Below, one piece after another: positions 15,585 through 23,299 of a DNA stretch of 36,547 bases (positions are counted from its first letter, which is position 1; each line of letters begins with the position of its first letter). Where the stretch lies: NCBI GenBank assembly GCA_905235525.1, contig CAJOLW010000004.1:1-36547 (forward strand). Direction: 5' to 3'. The DNA comes from an uncultured Bacteroidaceae bacterium (lineage in GTDB: Bacteria; Bacteroidota; Bacteroidia; Bacteroidales; Bacteroidaceae). A program made the position numbers and the translations under genes. The notes below the pieces were generated by a model that saw only the letters and a list, made by a program, of their open reading frames with translations, was not told the DNA's origin and ran no database searches.

Positions 15585-18500
15585 ATGAAGAAATCTCTAC
15601 TTCTCATTCTTGGCTTGTTGCTGACCACATCCCTTCTCGCAGGGCCTGTCGGCAAAGATGAAGCCAAGGTGAAAGCGCTGGCATTCCTGAATGGAAACAG
15701 CAGTCGGAAGGATGGTGTGGCAAAGGCGCCGCGCCAACAGCAAAATTTGTCGCTGGCAGCGACGGGTGATGCGTACCATGTGTTTAACATTGGTTCTGGC
15801 AATGGCTTTGTTATCGTCAGTGCATCAGACCTCACGCCCGACATCATCGGCTACACAGACGAGGGTGCGTTCGATGCACAGAACATGCCCGACAACATGA
15901 AGGCGTGGTTGCAAAGTTATGCTGACCAGATTGCTTATCTGGAGAAAAATGGCGAGTCGCCGGCAGCAGAGGCAAAGGGATTGCGCAAGGCACCTGCAAG
16001 CGTGAAGGCTCCGATTGCTCCGCTGATTGAGACACTGTGGGATCAGACGGCTCCTTACAATAATCAAGTGCCTTCGGGCTGTGCGACAGGTTGTGTGGCA
16101 ACAGCGATGTCGCAGATTTTGTATTATTGCAATCAGAAGGAAGGCTTTCCTGTAGGCACTACGAAAGATATTGCCGGATATACAGATGAGAATAGTCATT
16201 CTGTGCTTGCATGTCCTCAGATCGCTTTTGAATGGGCAAATATGTTGAAGACCTATTCGGGAGGAGAGTCTTCTGCTGAAGAGGCGGCTGTTGCCACATT
16301 GATGCAATATTGCGGTGCTTCGGTCGGCATGAATTATGGTGCAACTTCAAATTCTAACACCATGCTGATACCTGATGCATTGAAAGAATACTTTGGATTT
16401 GACCATCATTTGAAGAATGTATATCGTGACCAATATACGGCTATAGAATGGGATAACCTGATTTATGATGAATTGAAAGCGGAACGTCCTGTCGTCTTCA
16501 GCGGACGTTCTTCGAGTGGCGGACATGCCTTCATCTGTGACGGATACAGTGAGGATGGCTATTTCCATTTCAACTGGGGATGGAGCGGATCAGGCAATGG
16601 ATACTTCTTGCTCTCTATGCCCAATCCTAGCACAGTAGGTGTTGGCGGTGGTACGGCAAAAGATGGTTATTCAATGAACCTGAACGCTGTCATCGGCATT
16701 CAGAAGCCAACTGGTGACTTCACGGAAGAAGATGCTTGTTTAACTGTTTCGACATTTAACTATATAGGTTCGTCAATTGTTGCCAACACGGAAACATCTT
16801 ATGCCGTCAATTTCGATTATTGCCTTTCAAGCACGATGACATTTACACACGATATGCAATTTGCTTTAGGTATATATGATGAAGAAGATAACTGGGTGCG
16901 CTCATCTGGCAATTTGACAAATGTGGCCGATTTTTCTCCTTCTGGATGGATAGAGGGAAGCCGTTCTTTCATTATGGATTTTACAGGGCTCACTTCTGGC
17001 AAGACATACAAGATAAAGTTGGTGTGCAGAATGAAAGGTGCATCTGATTGGGTGCAATGTGAGGGTTCAGATAAGTACTACATCAAGGCGGAAGTGGGTG
17101 CGACAACCACAACCCTGACCACCGTGAATCCAGAGGTCAATCTGACTGCCTCTGATTTCGAACTGGTAACGGACGGAGTGGCAGGTATGGTACAGACGCT
17201 TAACGTGAAGGTGAAGAACAACAGTGCCACAGATGCTTACCACTCAAACCTCTATCTCTTTAAGAGTGGTACCAGATATGCTGCCATTGGGTTGCATCTG
17301 GATGCCGATGCCTCTACAATCGTGTCATTCACATTCATCCCGACATCAGCGGAAACTGCTTACTGGAAAATCACGACAGATGAGGCAGGAACGAAATCTA
17401 TTGGTACTGAAACCGTCACTATCAAGTCGGCTGTGGCAGCGGATAACACGCCCACCTTGACCTCTACCCACTCTCTGAATCTGAGTGACGATGAACAATA
17501 TATCCTCGGCACGAAGTTGATTGATAAGGTGACACTTACGAATACGAGTACAACAAAGGCGTTTACAGGTTGGATTTATCTGGCTGTTTATAAGTGGGAA
17601 GGTGGAACTGGCTCTCCTACAAGCACGGAGACTCAGCAGGTGGTCATCCCTGCAAATTCATCAATCGTGGTACCACTCGAAATGGATGTGGTAATTGATG
17701 GTGAGTATAGTGTGGTGATGCGCTATTATCACAATGATGCATGGGATACGGCATTGCCTGATAATACATATACTACTTATGTGGTTAAGCCGGCCGTTAA
17801 GACGATGGCTGTTGATGGTACAGAGACTATAAAACTGGCAGAGGATTCCTTCACAGTTCCTACTGATGCGGCTGTGGTTGACCTGCGTGGACAATCGTTG
17901 GTGACTTCCATTGCTCCTAACAGCAACCCGAACACGCTCTATCTGCTGGATGCCTCTGCTACAGTGCCTACAGGTATTTCAAACAATGTTGTAAAGGGAA
18001 CAACTGCTGCTAATATCGTGTTGGAAGATGGTTATGACTTCTACACGCCAATCGATTTTACAGCCACGAAGATTAGGTACACGCGTACCTTCACGGCAGG
18101 TGCAGATGGTTCAGGCAATGGGTGGAGCACCATTATATTGCCATTCGATGTGGCAACCGTGAAGCAAGGCACGACTCCTGTCGATTGGTTCAAGAGTAGT
18201 TCCGACACAGGCAAGGACTTCTGGCTTTATCAGTTCATAACTGATGGCAAGGGGGCTGTGGACTTTGACTATGCAAGTAGCATTCAGGCTAACACTCCTT
18301 ACCTTATCACTGTACCAAGCGATCATTGGGGTGCAGCGTTCGATTTGACAGGCAAGGCAATTACCTTCAAAGCCAGCGATGCCGCTATCAAGGCGGATGA
18401 GACGAAGACCCAGAGTGGTTTCTACTATATGTTTACGGGTGGTTCGCAGAAGCAGGCTGTTACAGACTCTTATGTGCTGAATGCGGAAGGTAATAAGTTT

Positions 18501-18752
18501 GCCAAGACTACAGGCGATGTGGAACCATTCCGCGCTTACTTCTATGCTTCATCGCACAACTTGCAGGCAGATGCACTTGCCATCGGGTTTGTTGACAATA
18601 GTGAGGCTACAGGCATCACTGAGTTGGCAACAGGTAATGATGCAGAAACGGCAGATGGCGCATGGTACACGCTCTCAGGCGTGAAACTTGCGGGTAAACC
18701 ATCCGAAAAGGGCATCTATATTTATCATGGTAAAAAAGTTGCAATCAAGTAA
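15585..18752 (+). CDS. C10 family (streptopain-like) cysteine peptidase with T9SS-like tail
   Basis: The 1055-aa product has a signal peptide (to about residue 19) and a Spi-type inhibitory propeptide (about 22-130, 'AKVKALAFLNG ... AYHVFNIGSGNGFVIVSASD'). The catalytic domain spans about 140-370, with Cys 170 in GCATGCVATAMSQIL, His 314 in GGHAFICDGY and the Trp motif HFNWGWSGSGNGYF at about 328-341. The Cys-His spacing of 144 is close to that of streptopain. About 600 residues of Ig-like beta domains follow, and the tail is 'AWYTLSGVKLAGKPSEKG...HGKKVAIK'. Such enzymes are secreted zymogens that degrade host or dietary proteins. A 62-aa peptide gene begins 17 nt downstream. All catalytic residues are present, so activity is expected. 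Confidence 0.92.
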   Translation: MKKSLLLILGLLLTTSLLAGPVGKDEAKVKALAFLNGNSSRKDGVAKAPRQQQNLSLAATGDAYHVFNIGSGNGFVIVSASDLTPDIIGYTDEGAFDAQNMPDNMKAWLQSYADQIAYLEKNGESPAAEAKGLRKAPASVKAPIAPLIETLWDQTAPYNNQVPSGCATGCVATAMSQILYYCNQKEGFPVGTTKDIAGYTDENSHSVLACPQIAFEWANMLKTYSGGESSAEEAAVATLMQYCGASVGMNYGATSNSNTMLIPDALKEYFGFDHHLKNVYRDQYTAIEWDNLIYDELKAERPVVFSGRSSSGGHAFICDGYSEDGYFHFNWGWSGSGNGYFLLSMPNPSTVGVGGGTAKDGYSMNLNAVIGIQKPTGDFTEEDACLTVSTFNYIGSSIVANTETSYAVNFDYCLSSTMTFTHDMQFALGIYDEEDNWVRSSGNLTNVADFSPSGWIEGSRSFIMDFTGLTSGKTYKIKLVCRMKGASDWVQCEGSDKYYIKAEVGATTTTLTTVNPEVNLTASDFELVTDGVAGMVQTLNVKVKNNSATDAYHSNLYLFKSGTRYAAIGLHLDADASTIVSFTFIPTSAETAYWKITTDEAGTKSIGTETVTIKSAVAADNTPTLTSTHSLNLSDDEQYILGTKLIDKVTLTNTSTTKAFTGWIYLAVYKWEGGTGSPTSTETQQVVIPANSSIVVPLEMDVVIDGEYSVVMRYYHNDAWDTALPDNTYTTYVVKPAVKTMAVDGTETIKLAEDSFTVPTDAAVVDLRGQSLVTSIAPNSNPNTLYLLDASATVPTGISNNVVKGTTAANIVLEDGYDFYTPIDFTATKIRYTRTFTAGADGSGNGWSTIILPFDVATVKQGTTPVDWFKSSSDTGKDFWLYQFITDGKGAVDFDYASSIQANTPYLITVPSDHWGAAFDLTGKAITFKASDAAIKADETKTQSGFYYMFTGGSQKQAVTDSYVLNAEGNKFAKTTGDVEPFRAYFYASSHNLQADALAIGFVDNSEATGITELATGNDAETADGAWYTLSGVKLAGKPSEKGIYIYHGKKVAIK

Positions 18753-18769
18753 ATAAAGGAGATAGAACA

Positions 18770-18958
18770 ATGAATAAGAAAGTATATATCAAACCGGAAC
18801 TGGACATGGTGCAGGTGGCACCTCAGTCAATGATTGCAGCATCACCGTCACTGCCATCGTCACCTGGAGGAAAGCCGGGAATCGGTATCAAGGCTAATCT
18901 GTACGACGAGGATGAATTGATTGATTTTGACAAGGAGTTGAATGGTCTGTTATGGTAA
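18770..18958 (+). CDS. 62-aa 'YIKPE' small peptide
   Basis: The gene begins 17 nt after the C10 peptidase stop and surely shares its transcript. The peptide starts MNKKVYIKPELDMVQV and continues with MIAASPSLPSSPGGKPGIG. It ends in an acidic part (YDEDELIDFDKELNG) closing with LLW. There is no signal peptide or membrane segment. It shares the KKxYIKPE start and the Met...SPxL block with the 44-aa peptide at 12518-12652, which likewise follows an exported protein with the same C-terminal tail. A Gly-Gly inside a Ser/Pro-rich middle is reminiscent of leader-peptide cleavage sites, but no processing transporter is nearby. Possible roles are a peptidase inhibitor, export partner or peptide product; none is shown by the sequence. 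Confidence 0.8.
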   Translation: MNKKVYIKPELDMVQVAPQSMIAASPSLPSSPGGKPGIGIKANLYDEDELIDFDKELNGLLW

Positions 18959-19020
18959 CTCAATTTTCGCAAGTTGAGTTTGGGGGGAATTAAAGAAGTT
19001 GAGCACTTGCGAAACTTGAG
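18959..19020. terminator. Hairpin after the C10 peptidase/peptide unit
   Basis: CTCAATTTTCGCAAGT (18959-18974) pairs with ACTTGCGAAACTTGAG (19005-19020) with two mismatches, starting at the stop of the 62-aa gene. The right arm includes 20 nt (18995-19014) that exactly match, in reverse complement, 15391-15410 at the edge of repeat copy 2, so it is a partial third member of that repeat family. There is no T-run. The rest of the gap to 19248 shows only AT-rich DNA and a weak -7-like TAACTTTA at 19187-19194. Confidence 0.55.
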
Positions 19021-19248
19021 TAGGGTAATATTTGTCAAACAATAGATGGAAGGAAGCCGGCATGTTCTCGCATGTCGGCTTTCTTCTTTGGGGTATTTCA
19101 GTTTGTTTTAAGTGTGGAAAGAGGTGATTTTAGTGATAAAAAGTGAAAAAAGTGTGTTTGTTATCCGCTAACCCATATTTTTTGTGTAACTTTACCTCCG
19201 ATTTCCTGAAAGGGAAGCGATAATGGATAATCGACAATAGAAAAACAG

Positions 19249-19602
19249 ATGATGGCTAAAAGATTTTTTACCAGTTGTGTGGCTTTTGCTTTGGGTGTTT
19301 CGGTTCTGATGGCTGACCCTGCAAGCGATTTCATTAACAAGTATGAACTCTTCGTGGATGGCGTGGTTGTCCTCGATAAGGACAATACGCTGCCTGAGAC
19401 CATGGACTCGCTCAAGTATGTGTATAAGGAACTGACGAAGGAGTATAAGGGTGTGAAGAAGCAGATGACGCAGATCCAGTTGGAGAAATACTATAACCTG
19501 AAGGCACGTTACCAGAAGACAGTGGCGGTGTGGAACACGAAACGTGGCGCTAAGACTGTCGGCGGATGGGTGAAAGGTGTAGTGGGGAAGAAGAAAAAGT
19601 AG
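19249..19602 (+). CDS. Small secreted protein, unknown function
   Basis: A 117-aa product (116 if the second of two adjacent ATGs is used) with a signal peptide MMAKRFFTSCVAFALGVSVLMA. The mature part is mainly helical and charged: 'PASDFINKYELFVDGVVVLD' is followed by 'SLKYVYKELTKEYKGVKKQM' and a basic end GKKKK. Bacteroidales encode similar small secreted helical proteins with no assigned role. It lies 122 bp upstream of the lipoate ligase; repeats in between make it doubtful that it belongs to the glycine cleavage operon. I do not recognise a function. Confidence 0.7.
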   Translation: MMAKRFFTSCVAFALGVSVLMADPASDFINKYELFVDGVVVLDKDNTLPETMDSLKYVYKELTKEYKGVKKQMTQIQLEKYYNLKARYQKTVAVWNTKRGAKTVGGWVKGVVGKKKK

Positions 19603-19605
19603 AAG

Positions 19606-19653
19606 AAAGCCCCCTCCAACTAAAGCCCCCTCCAACTCCCCTGTTTAGGGGAG
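19606..19653. repeat. CCCCCTCCAACT direct repeat and hairpin
   Basis: AAAGCCCCCTCCAACT occurs twice in tandem (19606-19621 and 19622-19637). CTCCCCT (19636-19642) then pairs with AGGGGAG (19647-19653) around GTTT. This C-rich intergenic motif is of a kind common in Bacteroidetes genomes. Confidence 0.7.
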
Positions 19654-19666
19654 GGAAAGATTTCAG

Positions 19667-19720
19667 GTTAGGGTTAATGTTAGGGTTAAAGTTAAGGTTA
19701 GGGTTAAAGTTAAGGTTAAA
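19667..19720 (+). repeat. 18-bp tandem repeat with TTAGGG units
   Basis: GTTAGGGTTAAAGTTAAG occurs twice exactly (19679-19696, 19697-19714). It is preceded by the partial unit GTTAGGGTTAAT (19667-19678) and followed by GTTAAA. It ends 4 bp before the lipoate ligase ATG, so it forms the translation leader of that gene. Confidence 0.85.
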
Positions 19721-19724
19721 TCAG

Positions 19725-20435
19725 ATGAAGTATATTGTATTACCGGAAGAAAAGGTTCGTCGCCTTTCGTTTTATTTGGCTATGGAAGAATGGGCGGCTC
19801 GTTATCTGGATGAGCCTGAGTGCTTCTTCATGTGGCAGGTGGAGCCGACTGTGATTTTTGGCCGCAATCAGGTGGTGGAAAATGAGGTGAATGTGCCGTA
19901 TTGTCGTGAGAAAGGCATACAGATGTATCGGAGGAAAAGTGGTGGGGGATGTGTGTATGCAGACATGGGAAACGTGATGCTGTCGTATGTGTGTGACGGA
20001 GACGATGTGGGGTTCACGTTCAACAAGTTCATCAATATGGTTGTGCTGGTGCTTCGGCGATTGGGTGTTGAGGCAGTTGGGTCGAGTCACAACGACGTGA
20101 TGATTGGTGACAGGAAGATGTGCGGTACGGCATTTTATCATCTACCGGGACGGAATATCGTACACAGCACATTTCTCTATGATACGGATATGGAGAACAT
20201 GTTGCAGGCAATCACTCCAAGTCGGGAGAAACTGCAACGGAAGGGGGTGGAGAGTGTGCGTCAGCGCATCACGCTGCTGAAGGATTATACGGACAAGGGG
20301 CTGGAAGAGGTGAAGGCTCTGATGAGGGCCACGCTTTGTGTAGGGGAGAGGGTGCTCACTCCTTCGGAGGTGGCTGAGATAGAGCAGATTGAAGCGAATT
20401 ATCTGAAAGAAGATTTTATACAAATAGTAACCTGA
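19725..20435 (+). CDS. lplA: Lipoate-protein ligase A family protein
   Basis: The ATG at 19725 is chosen because homology starts there; the open frame extends 53 codons upstream through repeats. The 236-aa protein has the biotin/lipoate ligase motifs: RRKSGGGCVYADMGNVMLSY (69-88) for lipoyl-adenylate binding, SSHNDV (120-125), and the conserved lysine K131 in GDRKMCGTAF. The C-terminal accessory domain of long LplA proteins is mostly absent, so it is a short-form ligase or transferase. It attaches lipoate to carrier proteins. Its place 8 nt before gcvT, in an operon with gcvH, points to GcvH as a substrate. Whether it uses free lipoate or transfers it from another carrier cannot be seen. Confidence 0.88.
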   Translation: MKYIVLPEEKVRRLSFYLAMEEWAARYLDEPECFFMWQVEPTVIFGRNQVVENEVNVPYCREKGIQMYRRKSGGGCVYADMGNVMLSYVCDGDDVGFTFNKFINMVVLVLRRLGVEAVGSSHNDVMIGDRKMCGTAFYHLPGRNIVHSTFLYDTDMENMLQAITPSREKLQRKGVESVRQRITLLKDYTDKGLEEVKALMRATLCVGERVLTPSEVAEIEQIEANYLKEDFIQIVT

Positions 20436-20443
20436 CAGGTGCG

Positions 20444-21538
20444 ATGGAAGGAAATATTGAAAATAAGGAAAAACGTACTTGCTTGTATGACAAGCACGTG
20501 GACTTGGGGGCTTTGATGTCTCCCTTTGGCGGTTTTGAGATGCCCATTCAATATGCGGGCATCACAGTGGAACACCATGCTGTGCGCGAGAAGGTGGGAC
20601 TCTTCGATGTGTCTCACATGGGAGAGGTGACGGTGCGTGGCAAGGATGCAGAACGCTATGTGCAGCATATCTTCACGAACGACATCGCTGGTGCTCCCGT
20701 GGGGAAGATTTACTATGGCATGATGTGCTATGAAGATGGTGGTACAGTGGATGACCTCTTGGTGTATAAGATGGGGGAGAATGATTTCTTCCTTGTCATC
20801 AATGCCGCTAACATTGACAAGGACTGGGCATGGATGCAACAGCAAACAACGGGTTTTGACATCGACTTGCAGAACCGTTCGGACGATTACGGACAGATTG
20901 CTGTGCAGGGACCAGAGTCGGAGCAGGTGATGGAGGCGGTGCTGGGGATTCCTTGCAGCGAGTTGTCTTTCTATATGGTGAAGACGGTGGGCGATGTGAT
21001 CGTGTCTCGCACGGGTTATACAGGTGAGGATGGTTTCGAGGTGTATGCCACTCCAGAATATATCCGTGAGTGCTGGGACAAACTCATTGCCGCAGGTGTG
21101 CAGCCTTGTGGATTGGGATGCCGTGACACTTTGCGCTTTGAAGTAGGACTTCCGCTTTACGGCGATGAACTTTCCGAGACGATTTCTCCCATTATGGCAG
21201 GACTCTCCACGTTCGTGGAGTTGGAGAAACCAGAGTTTATCGGTCGGGAGGCTCTTCTGAAGCAGAAAACGGAAGGCGTGGCAAAGACGTTGGTGGGCAT
21301 TGAACTGGCTGACCGTGCGATTCCACGTCATGGCTATGCTGTGCTGAAGGATGGCAAGACAATCGGTGAGGTGACGACGGGATACCATACACTCTCGACA
21401 GATAAGAGTGTGTGTATGGCACTGGTGGACCGTGAGTATTCAGCACTGGACACAGAGGTGGAAATCCAGATTCGGAAGAAGACTTTCCCGGGGAAGGTGG
21501 TGAAGAAGCGTTTTTATGAGAAACATTACAAGAAATAG
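20444..21538 (+). CDS. gcvT: Glycine cleavage system T protein (aminomethyltransferase)
   Basis: At 364 residues it has normal length. It transfers the methylene group from the aminomethyl-lipoyl arm of GcvH to tetrahydrofolate, releasing ammonia. Typical motifs are 'GGFEMPIQYAGITVEHHAVR', 'VGLFDVSHMGEV', 'SRTGYTGEDGFEVY' and 'GLGCRDTLRFEVGLPLYGDEL', which contribute to folate binding. The C-terminal barrel domain follows from about residue 275. The gene lies 8 nt behind the lipoate ligase and 25 nt ahead of gcvH. Confidence 0.97.
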   Translation: MEGNIENKEKRTCLYDKHVDLGALMSPFGGFEMPIQYAGITVEHHAVREKVGLFDVSHMGEVTVRGKDAERYVQHIFTNDIAGAPVGKIYYGMMCYEDGGTVDDLLVYKMGENDFFLVINAANIDKDWAWMQQQTTGFDIDLQNRSDDYGQIAVQGPESEQVMEAVLGIPCSELSFYMVKTVGDVIVSRTGYTGEDGFEVYATPEYIRECWDKLIAAGVQPCGLGCRDTLRFEVGLPLYGDELSETISPIMAGLSTFVELEKPEFIGREALLKQKTEGVAKTLVGIELADRAIPRHGYAVLKDGKTIGEVTTGYHTLSTDKSVCMALVDREYSALDTEVEIQIRKKTFPGKVVKKRFYEKHYKK

Positions 21539-21563
21539 AAATTACTAAAAACAGAATTGGATT

Positions 21564-21953
21564 ATGGCAAAGGTTATTGAAGGACTCTATTATTCTGAGT
21601 CGCATGAGTACTTGAAAGTGGAAGGAAACATTGGTGTTATTGGCATCACTGATTATGCACAGCACGCCTTGGGTAATGTGGTCTATGTGGACATGCCCGA
21701 CGTGGATGATGAGGTGGAGGCAGGTGCCGAGTTTGGTGCAGTGGAAAGCGTGAAGGCTGCCAGCGACGTGAATTCTCCCGTGAGCGGCACGGTGGTGGAG
21801 GTGAACGAGGCATTGGAAGATGCGCCCGAACTCCTCAACCAAGATGCTTACGAGAACTGGATCATCAAGGTGGAAATGAGCGACGAGTCAGAACTCGAAA
21901 ACCTGATGGATGCCAAGGCATATGAGGCTTTCTGCGAGAAAGAAGCGCACTAA
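21564..21953 (+). CDS. gcvH: Glycine cleavage system H protein
   Basis: At 129 residues this is the lipoyl carrier of the glycine cleavage complex. The lipoylated lysine is K64 in the motif GAVESVKAASDVNSPVSG. The N-terminal SESHEYLKVEG and the 'YAQHALGNVVYVDMP' segment are typical. It shuttles the aminomethyl group among P, T and L proteins. The ligase at the head of the same operon is the likely lipoylating enzyme. Confidence 0.97.
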   Translation: MAKVIEGLYYSESHEYLKVEGNIGVIGITDYAQHALGNVVYVDMPDVDDEVEAGAEFGAVESVKAASDVNSPVSGTVVEVNEALEDAPELLNQDAYENWIIKVEMSDESELENLMDAKAYEAFCEKEAH

Positions 21954-21982
21954 ATCATAACTCTTAACTCTTAATTTCTAAG

Positions 21983-23299
21983 ATGTTTAAATATTTTCCG
22001 CATACGGATGATGACCTGAAAATAATGATGGAGAAGGTAGGAGTGAAGAACTTCGACGAACTCTATGCTCAGATACCAGAGAGTATCCGTTTCAGGGGTG
22101 ATTATCAAATTTCTTCGGAAGAGACAGAGACGGAAGTGCGCCGTGTGTTCGACCTGCTGGGTTCACAGAACAAGCAACTGACTTGTTTTGCAGGTTATGG
22201 CGTATATGACCATTATACTCCTTCTGTCATTCCCCATCTGTTGCAACGCTCAGAGTTCCTTACCTCTTATACACCTTATCAGGCTGAGATTTCGCAAGGC
22301 ACGCTGCATTATATTTTCGAATATCAGAGCATGATGGCGGAATTGACAGGCATGGACATCAGCAATGCCTCGATGTATGATGGCACAACGGCTGCTGCCG
22401 AGGCGATGATGATGGCAGTGGCGGCTGGCAAGAAAGTGAACAAGGTGTTGGTGTCGGGAGGGCTGAACCCCCGCACCCGTGAGGTGATTGACACATACGC
22501 TCTGCATCACGGCATCGAGTTGGTGACGATTCCTATGAAAGATGGCGTGACCGACCTCTCAACGCTCAACGCTCTACTCTCTACTCTTGAGGGTGTGGCT
22601 GGCGTGATGGTGCAACAGCCGAATGTGTATGGCATCGTGGAGGACTTCACGGGCTTTGCCGAGGCGTGTCATGAAAAGAAGGCACTCTTCATCATGGACT
22701 GCGTGGCTGCTGACCTGGCAGTGCTGAAGACTCCAGCGGAATGGGGTGCAGACATTGCCGTGGGTGAAGGCCAGAGTTTGGGCATTCCGATGCAGTTCGG
22801 AGGGCCTTACGTGGGTTATATGTGCTGTACGGAGAAACTGATTCGTAAGATGCCGGGACGTATTGTCGGCATGACAAAAGATAATCGCGAACAACGTGCT
22901 TTTGTGCTGACGTTGCAGGCTCGTGAACAGCATATCCGTCGTCAGAAGGCGACTTCTAATATCTGTAGTAACCAGAGTCTGATGGCACTTTGGGTGACCG
23001 TGTATCTCTCGTTGATGGGCAAGCAAGGCATGAAGGAGGCGGCTCAACTTTCCTATGCCGGTGCCCATTACCTGTGTGACGAACTGCTGAAGACAGGACG
23101 TTTCCATTTAGCATACGACAAGCCTTTCTTCAACGAATTTTATGTGAAGTATGATGGCGATGTGGATACTCTCTATCAGCGTTTTATCGATGCAGGCTTC
23201 TTGGGAGGCGTGAAACTGGAGGATGGTCTGCTCTTTGCTGTGACTGAAAAGCGAAATAAGGTTGAAATTGACGAACTCGTAAAAATTGCAGCGCTATGA
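21983..23299 (+). CDS. gcvPA: Glycine dehydrogenase (decarboxylating) subunit 1
   Basis: The 438-aa protein is the N-terminal half of a split P-protein: it opens with 'YFPHTDDDLKIMMEKVGVKN' and has 'CFAGYGVYDHYTPSVIPHLL', 'YTPYQAEISQGTLHYIFEYQ' and 'LQAREQHIRRQKATSNICSN'. Together with subunit 2 it decarboxylates glycine using pyridoxal phosphate; the PLP lysine is in subunit 2. Its stop overlaps the gcvPB start by 4 nt (ATGA), which fits equal production of two subunits. Many bacteria fuse the two; Bacteroidetes differ, and a split form is a normal variant. Confidence 0.97.
   Translation: MFKYFPHTDDDLKIMMEKVGVKNFDELYAQIPESIRFRGDYQISSEETETEVRRVFDLLGSQNKQLTCFAGYGVYDHYTPSVIPHLLQRSEFLTSYTPYQAEISQGTLHYIFEYQSMMAELTGMDISNASMYDGTTAAAEAMMMAVAAGKKVNKVLVSGGLNPRTREVIDTYALHHGIELVTIPMKDGVTDLSTLNALLSTLEGVAGVMVQQPNVYGIVEDFTGFAEACHEKKALFIMDCVAADLAVLKTPAEWGADIAVGEGQSLGIPMQFGGPYVGYMCCTEKLIRKMPGRIVGMTKDNREQRAFVLTLQAREQHIRRQKATSNICSNQSLMALWVTVYLSLMGKQGMKEAAQLSYAGAHYLCDELLKTGRFHLAYDKPFFNEFYVKYDGDVDTLYQRFIDAGFLGGVKLEDGLLFAVTEKRNKVEIDELVKIAAL

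Noticed and set aside
19667-19720. Telomere
   Set aside because: TTAGGG units are embedded in an 18-bp bacterial repeat directly before a gene inside a chromosome-like region.
19566-19724. N-terminal 53-codon extension of the lipoate ligase
   Set aside because: It translates the tandem repeats and the end of the preceding gene; ligase homology begins at the ATG at 19725.
20399-21388. 329-codon minus-strand frame
   Set aside because: Shadow of gcvT; composition is abnormal (His/Arg-rich) and there is no homology.
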